Positions 17,395-25,543 are shown, numbered from the stretch's first letter. The stretch: DNA of 57,569 nucleotides from Pseudomonas paraglycinae (GCF_021601625.1 NZ_BQHR01000026.1:1-57569); one strand, 5' to 3'. Numbers and translations are program-made. Notes: generated by a model from the letters alone, not told the origin.

Positions 17395-18381
17395 CTAGAA
17401 CGGGATTGGGTCGTCGAACTGTACGGCTGTTTTTTTCGGCACCAGTGGCGCAATCAAAGGCGATACCACGAAGAGGTTAACGATGTCCTCCCTGTCCATG
17501 AAGAGGATCTGACTTCGTTTGGATTGATCAAGCTTGCCACCGATCCAATTTCTAGCAGCCTTGGTGATTTCTCCACCCGCGACGATGAAAGCGTGGTCAA
17601 CTAAAACGCGTTTACTGAGCTCTGAGTCAAAGATCTCATGACCCAGCATCATCAGCACTTGGTTATGGATCTCCGCTACGTTGGCTTGTCCTGCCTTCGT
17701 TACGCCGGAGGAATCGAGCTTTCCCTTTTTCACCTGAATGCCAAAGTAGATGACGTGCTGGGTAGGAAGTGTGAACTTCATCCAGATGTCCTTCCCATAC
17801 TCCAAGGCCTTGTCCTTGTGGCCAGCGGACGTGATCCGAGCGAAACCCAGCTGCCGGAATAGTGGAAGTAAAACATGCTCGATCAGATCGTCCTCGGAGC
17901 ACTGATCAAGGTACGAGATCAACTGGTTTTTCTTCTCAATTTCTGCGGCAGAAAGAGGACGGTGGGGACTCGAGGATTCATTCCCTATTGCGCCGGTGCT
18001 GCAGTGACGCAGATAGCACTGGCCGTCATCTCCGTAGAAAGCTTCGAAGCCTTCCCGTTTAATCGCTGCATTCAGAACCTTGAGCGCCTCCAAGCGGGGC
18101 GGTTTTTCGTTGAAGGCATCCTCACTATCCATGAGAAGGCGAATCACACGGAGCATGGCATCCGGTGGCATCAGCGGATTAGAGCTTGGGAAATCTAGGA
18201 TTTTCTGCAGAACATCCGCGACCCAGAATCGCCGCGTTGAACCGTCGTGGACGAACTCAGTATCGGCGTCCCGGAAGAATCGGGTAAGGTTTGGGCCTGT
18301 GAGGTAGCGGAAATAACTTTCAGGTTTGTCACCGCAGATCATCTCTGCGACTTGCTCCGACGTACGTTCCTTCCATTTCAT
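17395..18381 (-). CDS. Mrr/restriction-endonuclease-like protein
   Basis: A 328-aa protein. The first 120 residues contain an uncharacterised helical region (RYLTGPNLTRFFRDADTEF, then a dense helical stretch). The C-terminal half has a PD-(D/E)xK layout: EYGKDIWMKF (Asp near residue 196) and YFGIQVKKGKLD (QxKK near 215), followed by AFIVAGGEIT and a C-terminal helix, as in Mrr-type nucleases. AGGAG lies 8 nt before the ATG. It sits 48 bp after the exonuclease and 94 bp before Shedu, all on one strand, suggesting an operon. DNA or RNA nuclease, target unknown. Confidence 0.7.
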   Translation of the reverse strand: MKWKERTSEQVAEMICGDKPESYFRYLTGPNLTRFFRDADTEFVHDGSTRRFWVADVLQKILDFPSSNPLMPPDAMLRVIRLLMDSEDAFNEKPPRLEALKVLNAAIKREGFEAFYGDDGQCYLRHCSTGAIGNESSSPHRPLSAAEIEKKNQLISYLDQCSEDDLIEHVLLPLFRQLGFARITSAGHKDKALEYGKDIWMKFTLPTQHVIYFGIQVKKGKLDSSGVTKAGQANVAEIHNQVLMMLGHEIFDSELSKRVLVDHAFIVAGGEITKAARNWIGGKLDQSKRSQILFMDREDIVNLFVVSPLIAPLVPKKTAVQFDDPIPF

Positions 18382-18429
18382 ACTTCGCTCTCCTATCGGC
18401 CAATAGGGACTTCGGATTCATGCGCCTTA

Positions 18430-18897
18430 TTAGGGTAGCTCTTTCTTTGGACTCTCTGGGGCGAACATGCTGGCTATGATACGGGCATCCAGGAGAGCGT
18501 GATGTGGAAGTGGAATCCCGTCGTTTATGGCATCTAAAGTGGTAGCATCAGTGGGGTGAGTCTGAACGTTCCTTGGCCATTTACCATCGGCATATGCGAG
18601 CTCGCAGAAAAGCTCCCAGTCATACTGTGGGGCGTCGGTGACAATTTCCAAGGTTTCCTCGAACGACGCAAGAAACTCCAACAACGCTGATCTTGCCCCA
18701 ATGATCGGTAGTGCATAGCTTCCGCCCCAGAGCTGCGGAAGGACGATCTCTACGACGAAGTCGCTGCAGTCTGCTTCTCGCCATGTGCCGAGTAATTCCA
18801 CGTAGAATTCGCGCCCATTCTCGGCCACCAATGCGAGCGATATAAGCTTCGCTGACGCCGAGAGCTGGGTAAACTCGCAATCAAGAAAGAGCCTCAT
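18430..18897 (-). CDS. DEDDh 3'-5' exonuclease, Rv2179c-like
   Basis: This 155-aa protein matches the small 3'-5' exoribonuclease group. It has LDCEFT at residues 5-10 (Asp and Glu of motif I), PQYDWELFCEL near residue 95 (motif II Asp) and LPHHALLDARIIA near 133-145 (His and Asp of motif III). It is the first gene of a three-gene minus-strand cluster ending in Shedu. Such exonucleases are also found singly on plasmids, so a defence role is inference from context. Confidence 0.8.
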   Translation of the reverse strand: MRLFLDCEFTQLSASAKLISLALVAENGREFYVELLGTWREADCSDFVVEIVLPQLWGGSYALPIIGARSALLEFLASFEETLEIVTDAPQYDWELFCELAYADGKWPRNVQTHPTDATTLDAINDGIPLPHHALLDARIIASMFAPESPKKELP

Positions 18898-19047
18898 GCT
18901 GTTAGCACTCCGTGAAGACTAGGGCTTGCCTACATATGACGCAGGAAGGGAACCGACGAGAGTTGGCTCTCGAGCATCTGGGCTCAGAGTCCGTGCTTCA
19001 ATCCTATTAGAAATTGTCGAGCTAAGCTCCGCCCTTTGAGATGATGT

Positions 19048-19383
19048 ATGAACTCAGAATTAACTGAAGAAGAAATGCGTCGTGCCCTGTTCGGTACGCC
19101 TCACCCCGAAGAGCATGTGTCTGCTCCTGTGGTAGAGGAGCCTGTGGCTGAAATTGTTTTTACGAAACCGGTAGCTGCTCCCGTAGCGAAGAAGAAAGCG
19201 GCGAAAGCGTTCACGCCCAGGCTTAAGGTCACGCTCCGGGTTGGGAACGAATTTGAGGGGAAGATGCAGGAGTTGACTCACGAGGCCGACACGTTGAGCT
19301 CGTTGCTTGCTGAGCAAGAGGCAGTTAAGGCTGCCAGGAAGAAGTACAAATATGTGGAAGTGGTATCGGTCAAATCGATGTAG
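19048..19383 (+). CDS. Hypothetical 111-aa protein
   Basis: Three parts: an acidic N-terminus (MNSELTEEEMRRALFG), a low-complexity Ala/Pro/Val/Lys linker (residues 27-55), and a basic alpha/beta C-terminus (LKVTLRVGNEFEGKMQEL, then a helix and YKYVEVVSVKSM). The linker-plus-basic-tail composition is frequent in small nucleic-acid or plasmid proteins. It is transcribed divergently from the exonuclease gene 150 bp away. Family not recognised. Confidence 0.6.
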   Translation: MNSELTEEEMRRALFGTPHPEEHVSAPVVEEPVAEIVFTKPVAAPVAKKKAAKAFTPRLKVTLRVGNEFEGKMQELTHEADTLSSLLAEQEAVKAARKKYKYVEVVSVKSM

Positions 19384-19515
19384 ACGCTCCCGCTGGCCTG
19401 GCTATGTCGCTAGACGTGCACCCAACAGGATCATCAAGTGTGGCACCTAGTATGAGCGGCTGTCGCAAACCAGCCGCCTAGTGATGGCGAGCGTATTCTC
19501 GGGTGATTAGCCGGT

Positions 19516-19598
19516 GAGAATTTAACATCGTCACTGCGGCCAACCTTACTGAGCTAGCCAAACTTCTCACCGCACTTGAAGCGTTTGCAGATGACTGA
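19516..19598 (+). pseudogene. Remnant copy B of an unknown gene 3' end
   Basis: Reads NIVTAANLTELAKLLTALEA then FADD and stop. It is a diverged duplicate of the tail at 15361-15432. The similarity begins abruptly at GAGAAT (19516). It lies in the 319-bp gap 19384-19702, which holds no other gene. Confidence 0.55.
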
Positions 19599-19676
19599 CC
19601 GCATGACATTCTTCGGCGGTGATGGCAAGGGTTGCACCGACCGCCCCACTCTCCAGTCTTAATTGGGGTAGGGGGA

Positions 19677-19701
19677 GAGAATGGCTGTTACGGCCATTCT
19701 C
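19677..19701. terminator. Hairpin after the 263-aa gene
   Basis: Perfect 9-bp stem GAGAATGGC/GCCATTCTC with a 7-nt loop, immediately 3' of the minus-strand stop at 19703. No T-run follows, so it may be a weak or Rho-assisted terminator. Confidence 0.4.
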
Positions 19702-19702
19702 G

Positions 19703-20494
19703 CTACACCTTAAAGGCGAGGATTTGGTTCCTGGTAGCTTGGTTCTGCATGAACAGCAGGATGTCGAAAACCCGGCCTGGTGTGTCCTGCAGCCCCTTGT
19801 GGTTGCTCTCCAGAATCCCCTTCACGAACACTTCCCGGTGTAGGCTCCAGCAGTGCCCCAGATAAAACGGGAGCTGGCAAATTCGACGGCCTGTGGCTTG
19901 CTGTACATTCCTCGGAAGGCGTTGTTGTCCGGTGAAGCCCGCTTTTCCGGCTCGAGTTAGCCCGCCTCTTACTTGGCTATCCAGTGCCGGCATCAGCCCG
20001 GTGATAAGAAGCAGCGCCTTCATGGGGTAAGTGATGCTGGTGTTGTTGATAAACAGCACGTGCGCCAGCGTGTTCAGGATCCCCAGAATCTCCTTGTCGA
20101 AGGCTCCAACCTCATTGATTGGCGCATTGGCCGCCAGAAGGCGATGCCCCTGCTGATCGAGGCTGAATGCCGCAAGGCTTTGCTGGCTCAGTTTGAGCAG
20201 GCGCCCATGTAGCCGTTTGTCCTTCAGGGCGCTTTCGATTTGAGGGAGGGCATGAAGCGTTGGGCTTCTGCGTTTGCATGCGCCCCAGTTACGTAGCGCT
20301 GTGAATAGCGCCAGGGCGAGTAGGGCTGCATTGGCGCTGCCCGGTGGTGCGTTGAGATATCGACGTGCAATGGGCTGCACGTTGGCGAAGTCCTGGTGGT
20401 AGGCCTGGCTGAAACCGTTAATGGCCAGTTTGATGTCGAGGGCGCTGCCAACCAGTCGAAGCATGTTGTCCATCACAGGTGGAGGGGGAGGCAC
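19703..20494 (-). CDS. Hypothetical 263-aa protein
   Basis: I do not recognise it. From the alternative start MDNMLRLVG (20473) the protein is helical with regularly spaced hydrophobics (for example ALLALALFTALRNWGAC and ILNTLAHVLFINN). The last 60 residues are basic. Neither start has a good ribosome site, so it could be a decaying gene. It borders the PfpI remnant and is transcribed away from it. Confidence 0.45.
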   Translation of the reverse strand: MPPPPPVMDNMLRLVGSALDIKLAINGFSQAYHQDFANVQPIARRYLNAPPGSANAALLALALFTALRNWGACKRRSPTLHALPQIESALKDKRLHGRLLKLSQQSLAAFSLDQQGHRLLAANAPINEVGAFDKEILGILNTLAHVLFINNTSITYPMKALLLITGLMPALDSQVRGGLTRAGKAGFTGQQRLPRNVQQATGRRICQLPFYLGHCWSLHREVFVKGILESNHKGLQDTPGRVFDILLFMQNQATRNQILAFKV

Positions 20495-20554
20495 GAGTGT
20501 GTGATCTCCCCTTGCAACTGGTCAAGCAGTGACCATGAGCATGGCTTGACGAAG

Positions 20555-20910
20555 ATCTTGGGGGCTGCAGGCTTGCTGAAAGGCTACAAAGCGACCTCGC
20601 ACTGGTAATGCGGAGAAGCCGTGGCCGGGTTCGGCGCAGTTCCCACGGATGCGCGGGTGGTTCGTGATCGGAACAGGATCACCGGAGCAGGGGTTACGGC
20701 GGGGCTGGATTTCGGCCTAAGTATGGTGCCGAGTTGCGTGGCCAGATCTATGCCGAGTGCACCCAGCTGATGAGCGAATACGACCCTGAGCCACCTTTCA
20801 ACGCGGGGTCAATGAAGACCGCTCCGCCAAACGTGAAGAAGGCCATGATCGATTTGGTGGCTGACTTTTCGAATAAGGCTGAAGCACTCGCCGGTCTCAC
20901 TAAGGGCTGA
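20555..20910 (+). pseudogene. DJ-1/PfpI (isonitrile hydratase-like) pseudogene
   Basis: Clear remains of the C-terminal half of a DJ-1/PfpI protein: ILGAAGLLKGYKATSHW, then an in-frame TAA; AVAGFGAVPTDARVVRDRN; RITGAGVTAGLDFGLS; then a frameshift near 20725 into AELRGQIYAECTQLMSEYD and on to LAGLTKG and TGA. The 5' half, including the catalytic Cys region, is missing. At least one stop and one frameshift show that it is dead. It resembles Pseudomonas isonitrile hydratases. Confidence 0.8.
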
Positions 20911-21302
20911 TGTCCCCAGCGGATCAGGACGAGCTTGGATGGCATCTTGATCCTTGCTCGATCATAAATTTCATTAAAATCGATGGCTTGTAGTCATATC
21001 GGTGTCCTGAAAGGTGCGCTCGAGATGTCGATTAATTTTAGTACCCCTACAGATAAATTGGCCCAAGACTGAGAATTCACCCCATGCAGACATCGTCATC
21101 GATGACCTGCCTGGTGGAGCCTGTTGAGGGTGTTTTCGACCTTCACATCGTCCGCCGCCCCCAGGGGGTTGGGGGGCCCCGGAATCACTTCCGGCGTCGG
21201 CCTAATGGCCAAAGCGTTCAGCGCGTCGTCCTAGGATGACTGCGACCTTGTACATGGCAACGACGGTTGTGCAGGGTGAACGCCGAGTAAACGGTGAGCA
21301 GA
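20911..21302. other. Gene-free stretch
   Basis: These 392 bp show no convincing gene, repeat or promoter. A C/G-rich run (CCCCCAGGGGGTTGGGGGGC) lies around 21160-21180. It is probably debris between the PfpI remnant and the small gene at 21303. Confidence 0.4.
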
Positions 21303-21407
21303 ATGAAAAACTTCATTCAATCTGTTTGGCGTCTGGTGGTCGATGTATCTCGAGTGCTCCGTGCGGGCCTCGCGCTTCTAGACTACTACGACCGTCACAA
21401 TCCTTAA
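21303..21407 (+). CDS. Putative 34-aa amphipathic small protein
   Basis: ATG with GGTGAG about 6 nt upstream. It encodes MKNFIQSVWRLVVDVSRVLR and 14 more residues ending DYYDRHNP. The helix has Arg/Asp on one face and Leu/Val/Trp on the other, so it may associate with membranes. A strong intrinsic terminator begins 6 nt after the stop, making a compact transcription unit. It could be a small toxin-like or regulatory peptide; no family recognised. Confidence 0.5.
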   Translation: MKNFIQSVWRLVVDVSRVLRAGLALLDYYDRHNP

Positions 21408-21413
21408 CCAGCC

Positions 21414-21445
21414 ACCCGCCTGAGGCAACTCAGGCGGGTTCTTTT
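21414..21445 (+). terminator. Intrinsic terminator
   Basis: Perfect 11-bp stem ACCCGCCTGAG/CTCAGGCGGGT with GCAA loop, followed by TTCTTTT. It reads rightward after the 34-aa ORF and lies 9 bp from the stop of the convergent 501-aa gene. Confidence 0.85.
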
Positions 21446-21453
21446 CCAGCGTT

Positions 21454-22959
21454 TTACTGCTCGGGAGTGCCGAAGGTCGCCTCGAAAAGCGCAAGCTTCT
21501 CCTTGAGGAGATCCAGATCCTGGGTATCGAGAATCTTCATGAGCGACTGGTTGATGGTGTTGCTCAAAAGGGCGCGGCCCTTGAACACATCTCCTTGGCC
21601 AAGCATGGTGTAAGAGAAATATTCAGCTCGTCCTGCCCAGTACCGATTTGAACCCTCGGGAACATCAAGGTTCCAGTGCTCAAACCGAACGGCTTTCAGG
21701 TATTCTTGCAGTCCCCCAGAAATGTTGCCTTGCCCGTACCAGTACGGTTTATAAGGGTTGCTCTTATGAAGTTCGGACAACACCAGTGCCATAGCTCCGA
21801 GAGCCAATGACATACTGATATCTTTCTTGAATTCGGCGAAGTTCAGAACTTTGCAAAGCTTACCAAATAGAGGTAGGGCTTTTTCAAATGTGCTGTCATC
21901 TATTTCCCGATCTAGAAGATTGGAATAGAACCACTTAAACTCACCTGCATTATCTCTAAACTGAGACTCACAGGTTTCCGCATCGATCAGCAGGTGCTGC
22001 GGTGTAGCGAGTGGCAGCTTTATATAATTCGCCAGTTCGGCAATCAGATACCGTGCTTCGCCAAACGGAGGCTCGTGCTCTATAACGTTTTCGAGGAGTT
22101 TTATATTCCCCTCTGTGTGATGATCGTGCTCCAGTCTAGTTAAATAGGTATATAACTGTTCATCTATTGGCAGCCGAACGGCCTCTTGATCTTCGACGCA
22201 CAGTACACCTTGGATACGGGTTGCCAAGTGATTGATGAGTTGCGTGAACTGTTGCAGGTTTCCTCCGCACTCCACACCGGCTTCCTGAGCGAGCTTCTGG
22301 TCTGCGTTGTCCAGTATGGCCCGTATGCCCCCATACACGTTGTTTATGGATGCGAGTCTCTCAAGCGGCATCTCAAAACTGGCATGGGTTTTTATATCGG
22401 AGACTAATAGAACCTCTTCCGAAGCACCTTTGAATCCATGGCAGTCGCGCACCTCATAGGATGGGTTATTACTGATCCGTGGAGAGGCCAGAAAAGTGAA
22501 GAGCTTGCTCTGCTCAGTCTGGAAGCGGTAGAGTGTCTTAAGCACTTTAAGGGTTTTGTTCTTGTCCTCCGAGAAGAACTCAGAAAAACTTCTGCCGAGT
22601 AGTGGTAAGGCCTTTTTCTTTATGCTTTTTAGCCTTTCGAAGGCCTCGACCTTGCATTCCTTTCGGATTTCATCTTCAAGTGCTTTGTAAGTTTGGAGGT
22701 TCTCTGGAAGCTGCTTGAGATTTCCCAGGTCAAAATCTCCTGGGAACATGTTGGCTCTTTCTTCTTCCGTTACTAGGTTGTTAACAATAACGTATAGTTG
22801 GCTTACGCTCTCAGGTTGGCCGCCCAGCATCCTCCCGCCCACCCGAAGATTTCGATAATCTCGGTGGTGCACGTAGTCATACGAAGCAATTGAGGCGTCA
22901 TCACCGAATTTAGCTTTAACTTCATCTTCAAACATTTCACGGAAAAGCTCCTTATCCAC
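21454..22959 (-). CDS. Unrecognised 501-aa protein of the defence island
   Basis: GTG start with GGAG 6 nt upstream. The protein is soluble and mostly helical, with no signal peptide or membrane segment. A short beta/aromatic N-terminus (YDYVHHRDYRNLRVGGRM) is followed by long acidic and basic helices. I see no Walker, PD-(D/E)xK or HNH motif, and cannot name a family. It stands alone, convergent to the 34-aa ORF, with at most the short ORF upstream (23110-23397) as partner. Its place among defence genes makes it a candidate unknown defence or regulatory protein. Confidence 0.75.
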   Translation of the reverse strand: MDKELFREMFEDEVKAKFGDDASIASYDYVHHRDYRNLRVGGRMLGGQPESVSQLYVIVNNLVTEEERANMFPGDFDLGNLKQLPENLQTYKALEDEIRKECKVEAFERLKSIKKKALPLLGRSFSEFFSEDKNKTLKVLKTLYRFQTEQSKLFTFLASPRISNNPSYEVRDCHGFKGASEEVLLVSDIKTHASFEMPLERLASINNVYGGIRAILDNADQKLAQEAGVECGGNLQQFTQLINHLATRIQGVLCVEDQEAVRLPIDEQLYTYLTRLEHDHHTEGNIKLLENVIEHEPPFGEARYLIAELANYIKLPLATPQHLLIDAETCESQFRDNAGEFKWFYSNLLDREIDDSTFEKALPLFGKLCKVLNFAEFKKDISMSLALGAMALVLSELHKSNPYKPYWYGQGNISGGLQEYLKAVRFEHWNLDVPEGSNRYWAGRAEYFSYTMLGQGDVFKGRALLSNTINQSLMKILDTQDLDLLKEKLALFEATFGTPEQ

Positions 22960-23109
22960 ATCTCACTCCATTTACACATCGACAGATAGGTAGGATGGCA
23001 TAATGCCTTACTTTCAGTGTTTGTGCTGCCCTCCGCCCTATCTGCGCGACTTCGAGAAGTTCGTGGCCTTGTGGCACCAGGAGCTTGAGCACCTGAACGC
23101 CCATCGGGC

Positions 23110-23397
23110 TCACAGCTCTAGTGAAAGGTCGCGATGAAGAGAATGATCCTGTGTATGGCAGAGGCCGGTGAGCCGATCTTGCAGCAGGCTCTCTAAGCCG
23201 TCCGGGCCCATCAGAAGGCTATGGATTAAGGCGACCAGCCGAGGAGATCGGGAAGGCTCCGTCTTGAGGCTGATCACCTGTGTCAAACCGTCATCGACTA
23301 CCAGTTGCACGCACTGGGTAGGCTGGTTCAAACCCAGCACTGATAGTCCGGCTGAGTGGTTGGGCCTTGCCGAGCTATGAGGCCGTATTGCCACCAA
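23110..23397 (-). CDS. Hypothetical short protein or fragment, 95 aa
   Basis: Residues 20-85 look protein-like (VLGLNQPTQCVQLVVDDGLT, then SRSPRLVALIHSLLMGPDGL), but the start (TTG) is weak and the N-terminus reads poorly. It may be a remnant of a longer gene. Family not recognised. It lies between the 501-aa and the 224-aa genes on the same strand. Confidence 0.35.
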   Translation of the reverse strand: MVAIRPHSSARPNHSAGLSVLGLNQPTQCVQLVVDDGLTQVISLKTEPSRSPRLVALIHSLLMGPDGLESLLQDRLTGLCHTQDHSLHRDLSLEL

Positions 23398-23423
23398 GTC
23401 CTGACTGCCCGGATGAGGGCGGA

Positions 23424-24098
23424 TCAGGTAGCAAACAAAGCCTTAACTCCATCCTTCAAGAATGACCAGTTGCTGATCACCAGCGAGATAGCTGTGGAAA
23501 TCAGAATGCTGAGGATGGCCCACTTCACCGTAGCCTTAACCCCTGACTTACCCTCCTCTTGGACAGGTCGAATGATATTTTTATAGATGTGCTCATAACC
23601 TTCTGACACCACGCGGATGCTATCGAAATGGCTCTGAATCTCGCGCAGTGGGCCGGACAACGGCTTGAGGAGTTCGTTTGATGCTACGTGTTTGTTGACC
23701 TCATCTATCTGACGCTTCGTGTCGCTGATTCGATTGGTCAGGGCGCTGGGATTGAAAGTCAGGATGTTGGTTATGCGCTGATCCAGGGCGACGTATTCCG
23801 TTTCAATCTTCTCAGCCAATGCTGCGACGTAGCGATGAGTGTCGTCGTCGACGACGCAGATGATGATTGGCTTGAAGCCATCCTCACCAATTTCCGAGTA
23901 GTCGACCACTCCAGCCTGATCGAGCTTGTAAAGCAGGTACTCCAGTGCATTCCAGTTACCTACAAGGCTACCCAGATCAGCCGTGACGTCGGGATTGTCG
24001 AAGTCTACGCCCCCTTTTTCGTCCGCATGGCGGATAAGGCAGAGCAGAATTCTGAGCTCTTGCAACGGTGTGATTTGGTCATCCATTGTTGTTGTCAT
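23424..24098 (-). CDS. Hypothetical protein with C-terminal membrane anchor, 224 aa
   Basis: From ATG 24098 (MTTTMDDQITPLQEL) the protein has a winged-helix-like N-terminus (about residues 10-75), a central coiled-coil region (RITNILTFNPSALTNRISDT and following) and one C-terminal membrane helix (VKWAILSILISTAISLVISN, about residues 192-212). Cytoplasmic head plus tail anchor suggests a membrane-recruited sensor or effector. No family recognised. A longer open frame runs 21 codons upstream, but those residues look unrelated. Confidence 0.65.
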   Translation of the reverse strand: MTTTMDDQITPLQELRILLCLIRHADEKGGVDFDNPDVTADLGSLVGNWNALEYLLYKLDQAGVVDYSEIGEDGFKPIIICVVDDDTHRYVAALAEKIETEYVALDQRITNILTFNPSALTNRISDTKRQIDEVNKHVASNELLKPLSGPLREIQSHFDSIRVVSEGYEHIYKNIIRPVQEEGKSGVKATVKWAILSILISTAISLVISNWSFLKDGVKALFAT

Positions 24099-24880
24099 GT
24101 AAACCGGTTTACTCAGCTTGCAGAGATGATGGCCTGAACCTGTGAGGCTTTCTCTGATCAATGTGAACAGAGCGAACAGGAGTACCCAGGCGCCAGGCCG
24201 GTTTATCGCACAACCCGAGTAAAACGCCTAGATGGCTTGGCCTCATCCAACAGGCAGAACCGCCATATTCAGAACGGAACCGCCTGAACAAAGGTCACCA
24301 TCCTTTATGGGTCAGAAGCGCAAGCGGAGCGCGCCGGCCCATAATGGGCCAAAGGCGAGAGGATGGAAGCCCGATAGGGCCGTAACCTTGCGAATCCAAG
24401 GTGCGGTTCACGACAGCCGTCCCCTTAGGGGCGAGCCACCAAGCTTGCGGAATCAAGGAATCCTTGGAGCCCTCGCCACGGCTGACTTACAGCGCGGAAC
24501 CCTCCCAGTTTCTTCGGATTTCTTTGCGGATTTCATTCAGGCCACCAACCGCGCAAGCGTCACGGGGCTTCAGGCGGCACAAGCCTGCAGACACCGGCTT
24601 TCCATTCCTGGTGATCACGAATGAGTGCCCCCTGCTGCAGGAGCTTCATGATCCTCCGGAAACGCCGCCTCGCCTGGGTCGCACTGATCACCTGCATGCT
24701 GAAGCCCTCACTACCGCAAATGGGGTTAAGGTGGCCAGCTCTTCAGCCGCCCCCCGTTCACTTACATGTCGGGATGCACGTCGTCGAAGAAATTGAAGTC
24801 CACCTCGAACTCCAAGTTGCCAACCGGGCCAGCAGGTCAGCCCGCAGGGCTCCCTCGGCATACGGCTCAACGTCCACCCA
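24099..24880. other. Remnant-rich stretch without an intact gene
   Basis: It contains a frameshifted Phd-like antitoxin (24487-24697) and the second part of the repeat also found at 28.4 kb (from 24762). The GC-rich sequence at 24300-24450 has small inverted repeats (GGCCCATAATGGGCC, CCCCTTAGGGG) and resembles intergenic DNA I associate with clc-type ICEs. That resemblance is from memory and is inference. Confidence 0.45.
24487..24697 (-). pseudogene. Frameshifted Phd/YefM-like antitoxin remnant
   Basis: From ATG 24697 the frame reads MQVISATQARRRFRRIMKLL, a typical Phd/YefM N-terminus, then slips by one base. The other frame continues HSFVITRNGKPVSAG, the typical second strand, to NEIRKEIRRNWEGSAL and TAA. 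Length (211 nt) is not a multiple of three. I found no partner toxin beside it. Confidence 0.65.
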
Positions 24881-24994
24881 TTAGCTGTAGATCATCCCGT
24901 CATCCGAGGTGTTCGCGGTCACTTCCGCGTCTGCCAGAAGCTCCGCATCCTCCAGCGATATCTTCAGCTCATTGGCCAGCGCTTGCGCCATGCT
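24762..24994 (-). repeat. Diverged duplication, copy R1
   Basis: Similar throughout to 28419-28652. It spans the last 38 codons of the 220-aa gene, its stop, and a following frame that ends NLEFEVDFNFFDDVHPDM then TAA (copy R2 ends FLDEIHPDM). The two copies flank the ATPase/HNH pair in the same orientation. Confidence 0.75.
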
Positions 24995-25543
24995 CATGCT
25001 CATGCTCATGCTCATGCTGGGACGGTGCTCCTCGCTTTCAGCGGCCTGCTGCTGCGCCATGTACTTCCATTCATCCCTGCGATCACGATCTGCATCCGTT
25101 TCGCTACTGGTGATGGAAACACCGTCTTCACCGAGCGACCACTTGCAGTCGCGGCGAATCAGCTCAACCTCGGTCTGAAGGAGCTTGAGCACGCCTGTCG
25201 CATCCTCATACGTGGCAGACTCCACCTCGTATTCACCGATAGAAAACTCACTGGCGTTGGTCTCGGCCATCGCGCCGGACAGCATGTGCTCCAGCTCCTG
25301 ATCCAGCTCGGAGAACACATCGTCCTCGTGGATCGCGTCCTTGAAGTCACGCACGCCAAAGACGGCGAGCATCAAACGCGGATCCGTGGGGCTTCGCTGG
25401 GCGACGACTTTGAGCTCGTGGTAATCCTCGAACCCTGCATGACGCGCGAGTGCTTCTTGGGCAGCCGAAAGCTTCATGTCGTGTTGGCGAGCATGCTGCT
25501 TGGCTTGCGATTTGAAAATGCTTATAGGGGAAAAATCAGACAT
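24881..25543 (-). CDS. 220-aa protein with N-terminal Glyoxalase_8-like helical motif
   Basis: The N-terminus (SIFKSQAKQHARQHDMKLSA, then ALARHAGFEDYHELK, residues 8-45) matches the short helical domain that precedes some glyoxalase-superfamily and plasmid proteins. The rest is acidic and not recognised. Near residues 176-184 a Ser-Met run (SMSMSMSMS) is encoded by five CATGCT repeats. Its 3' end is duplicated upstream of the ATPase gene (28419-28652). It is downstream of the HNH gene on the same strand but 397 bp away, so probably a separate unit. Confidence 0.65.
   Translation of the reverse strand: MSDFSPISIFKSQAKQHARQHDMKLSAAQEALARHAGFEDYHELKVVAQRSPTDPRLMLAVFGVRDFKDAIHEDDVFSELDQELEHMLSGAMAETNASEFSIGEYEVESATYEDATGVLKLLQTEVELIRRDCKWSLGEDGVSITSSETDADRDRRDEWKYMAQQQAAESEEHRPSMSMSMSMSMAQALANELKISLEDAELLADAEVTANTSDDGMIYS
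24989..25018. repeat. Hexamer microsatellite CATGCT x5 in a coding region
   Basis: Five perfect tandem CATGCT units inside the 220-aa gene, encoding alternating Ser-Met. The related sequence at 28.65 kb has a single unit. Unit length is a multiple of three, so copy-number change would alter length without shifting the frame. Confidence 0.9.

Noticed and set aside
23003-23137. 44-aa plus-strand ORF
   Set aside because: No clear ribosome site, overlaps the minus-strand ORF at 23110 and shows no recognisable feature.
24989-25018. Possible CRISPR array
   Set aside because: Six-base perfect tandem units without spacers are a microsatellite. I saw no CRISPR-like repeat anywhere in the window.
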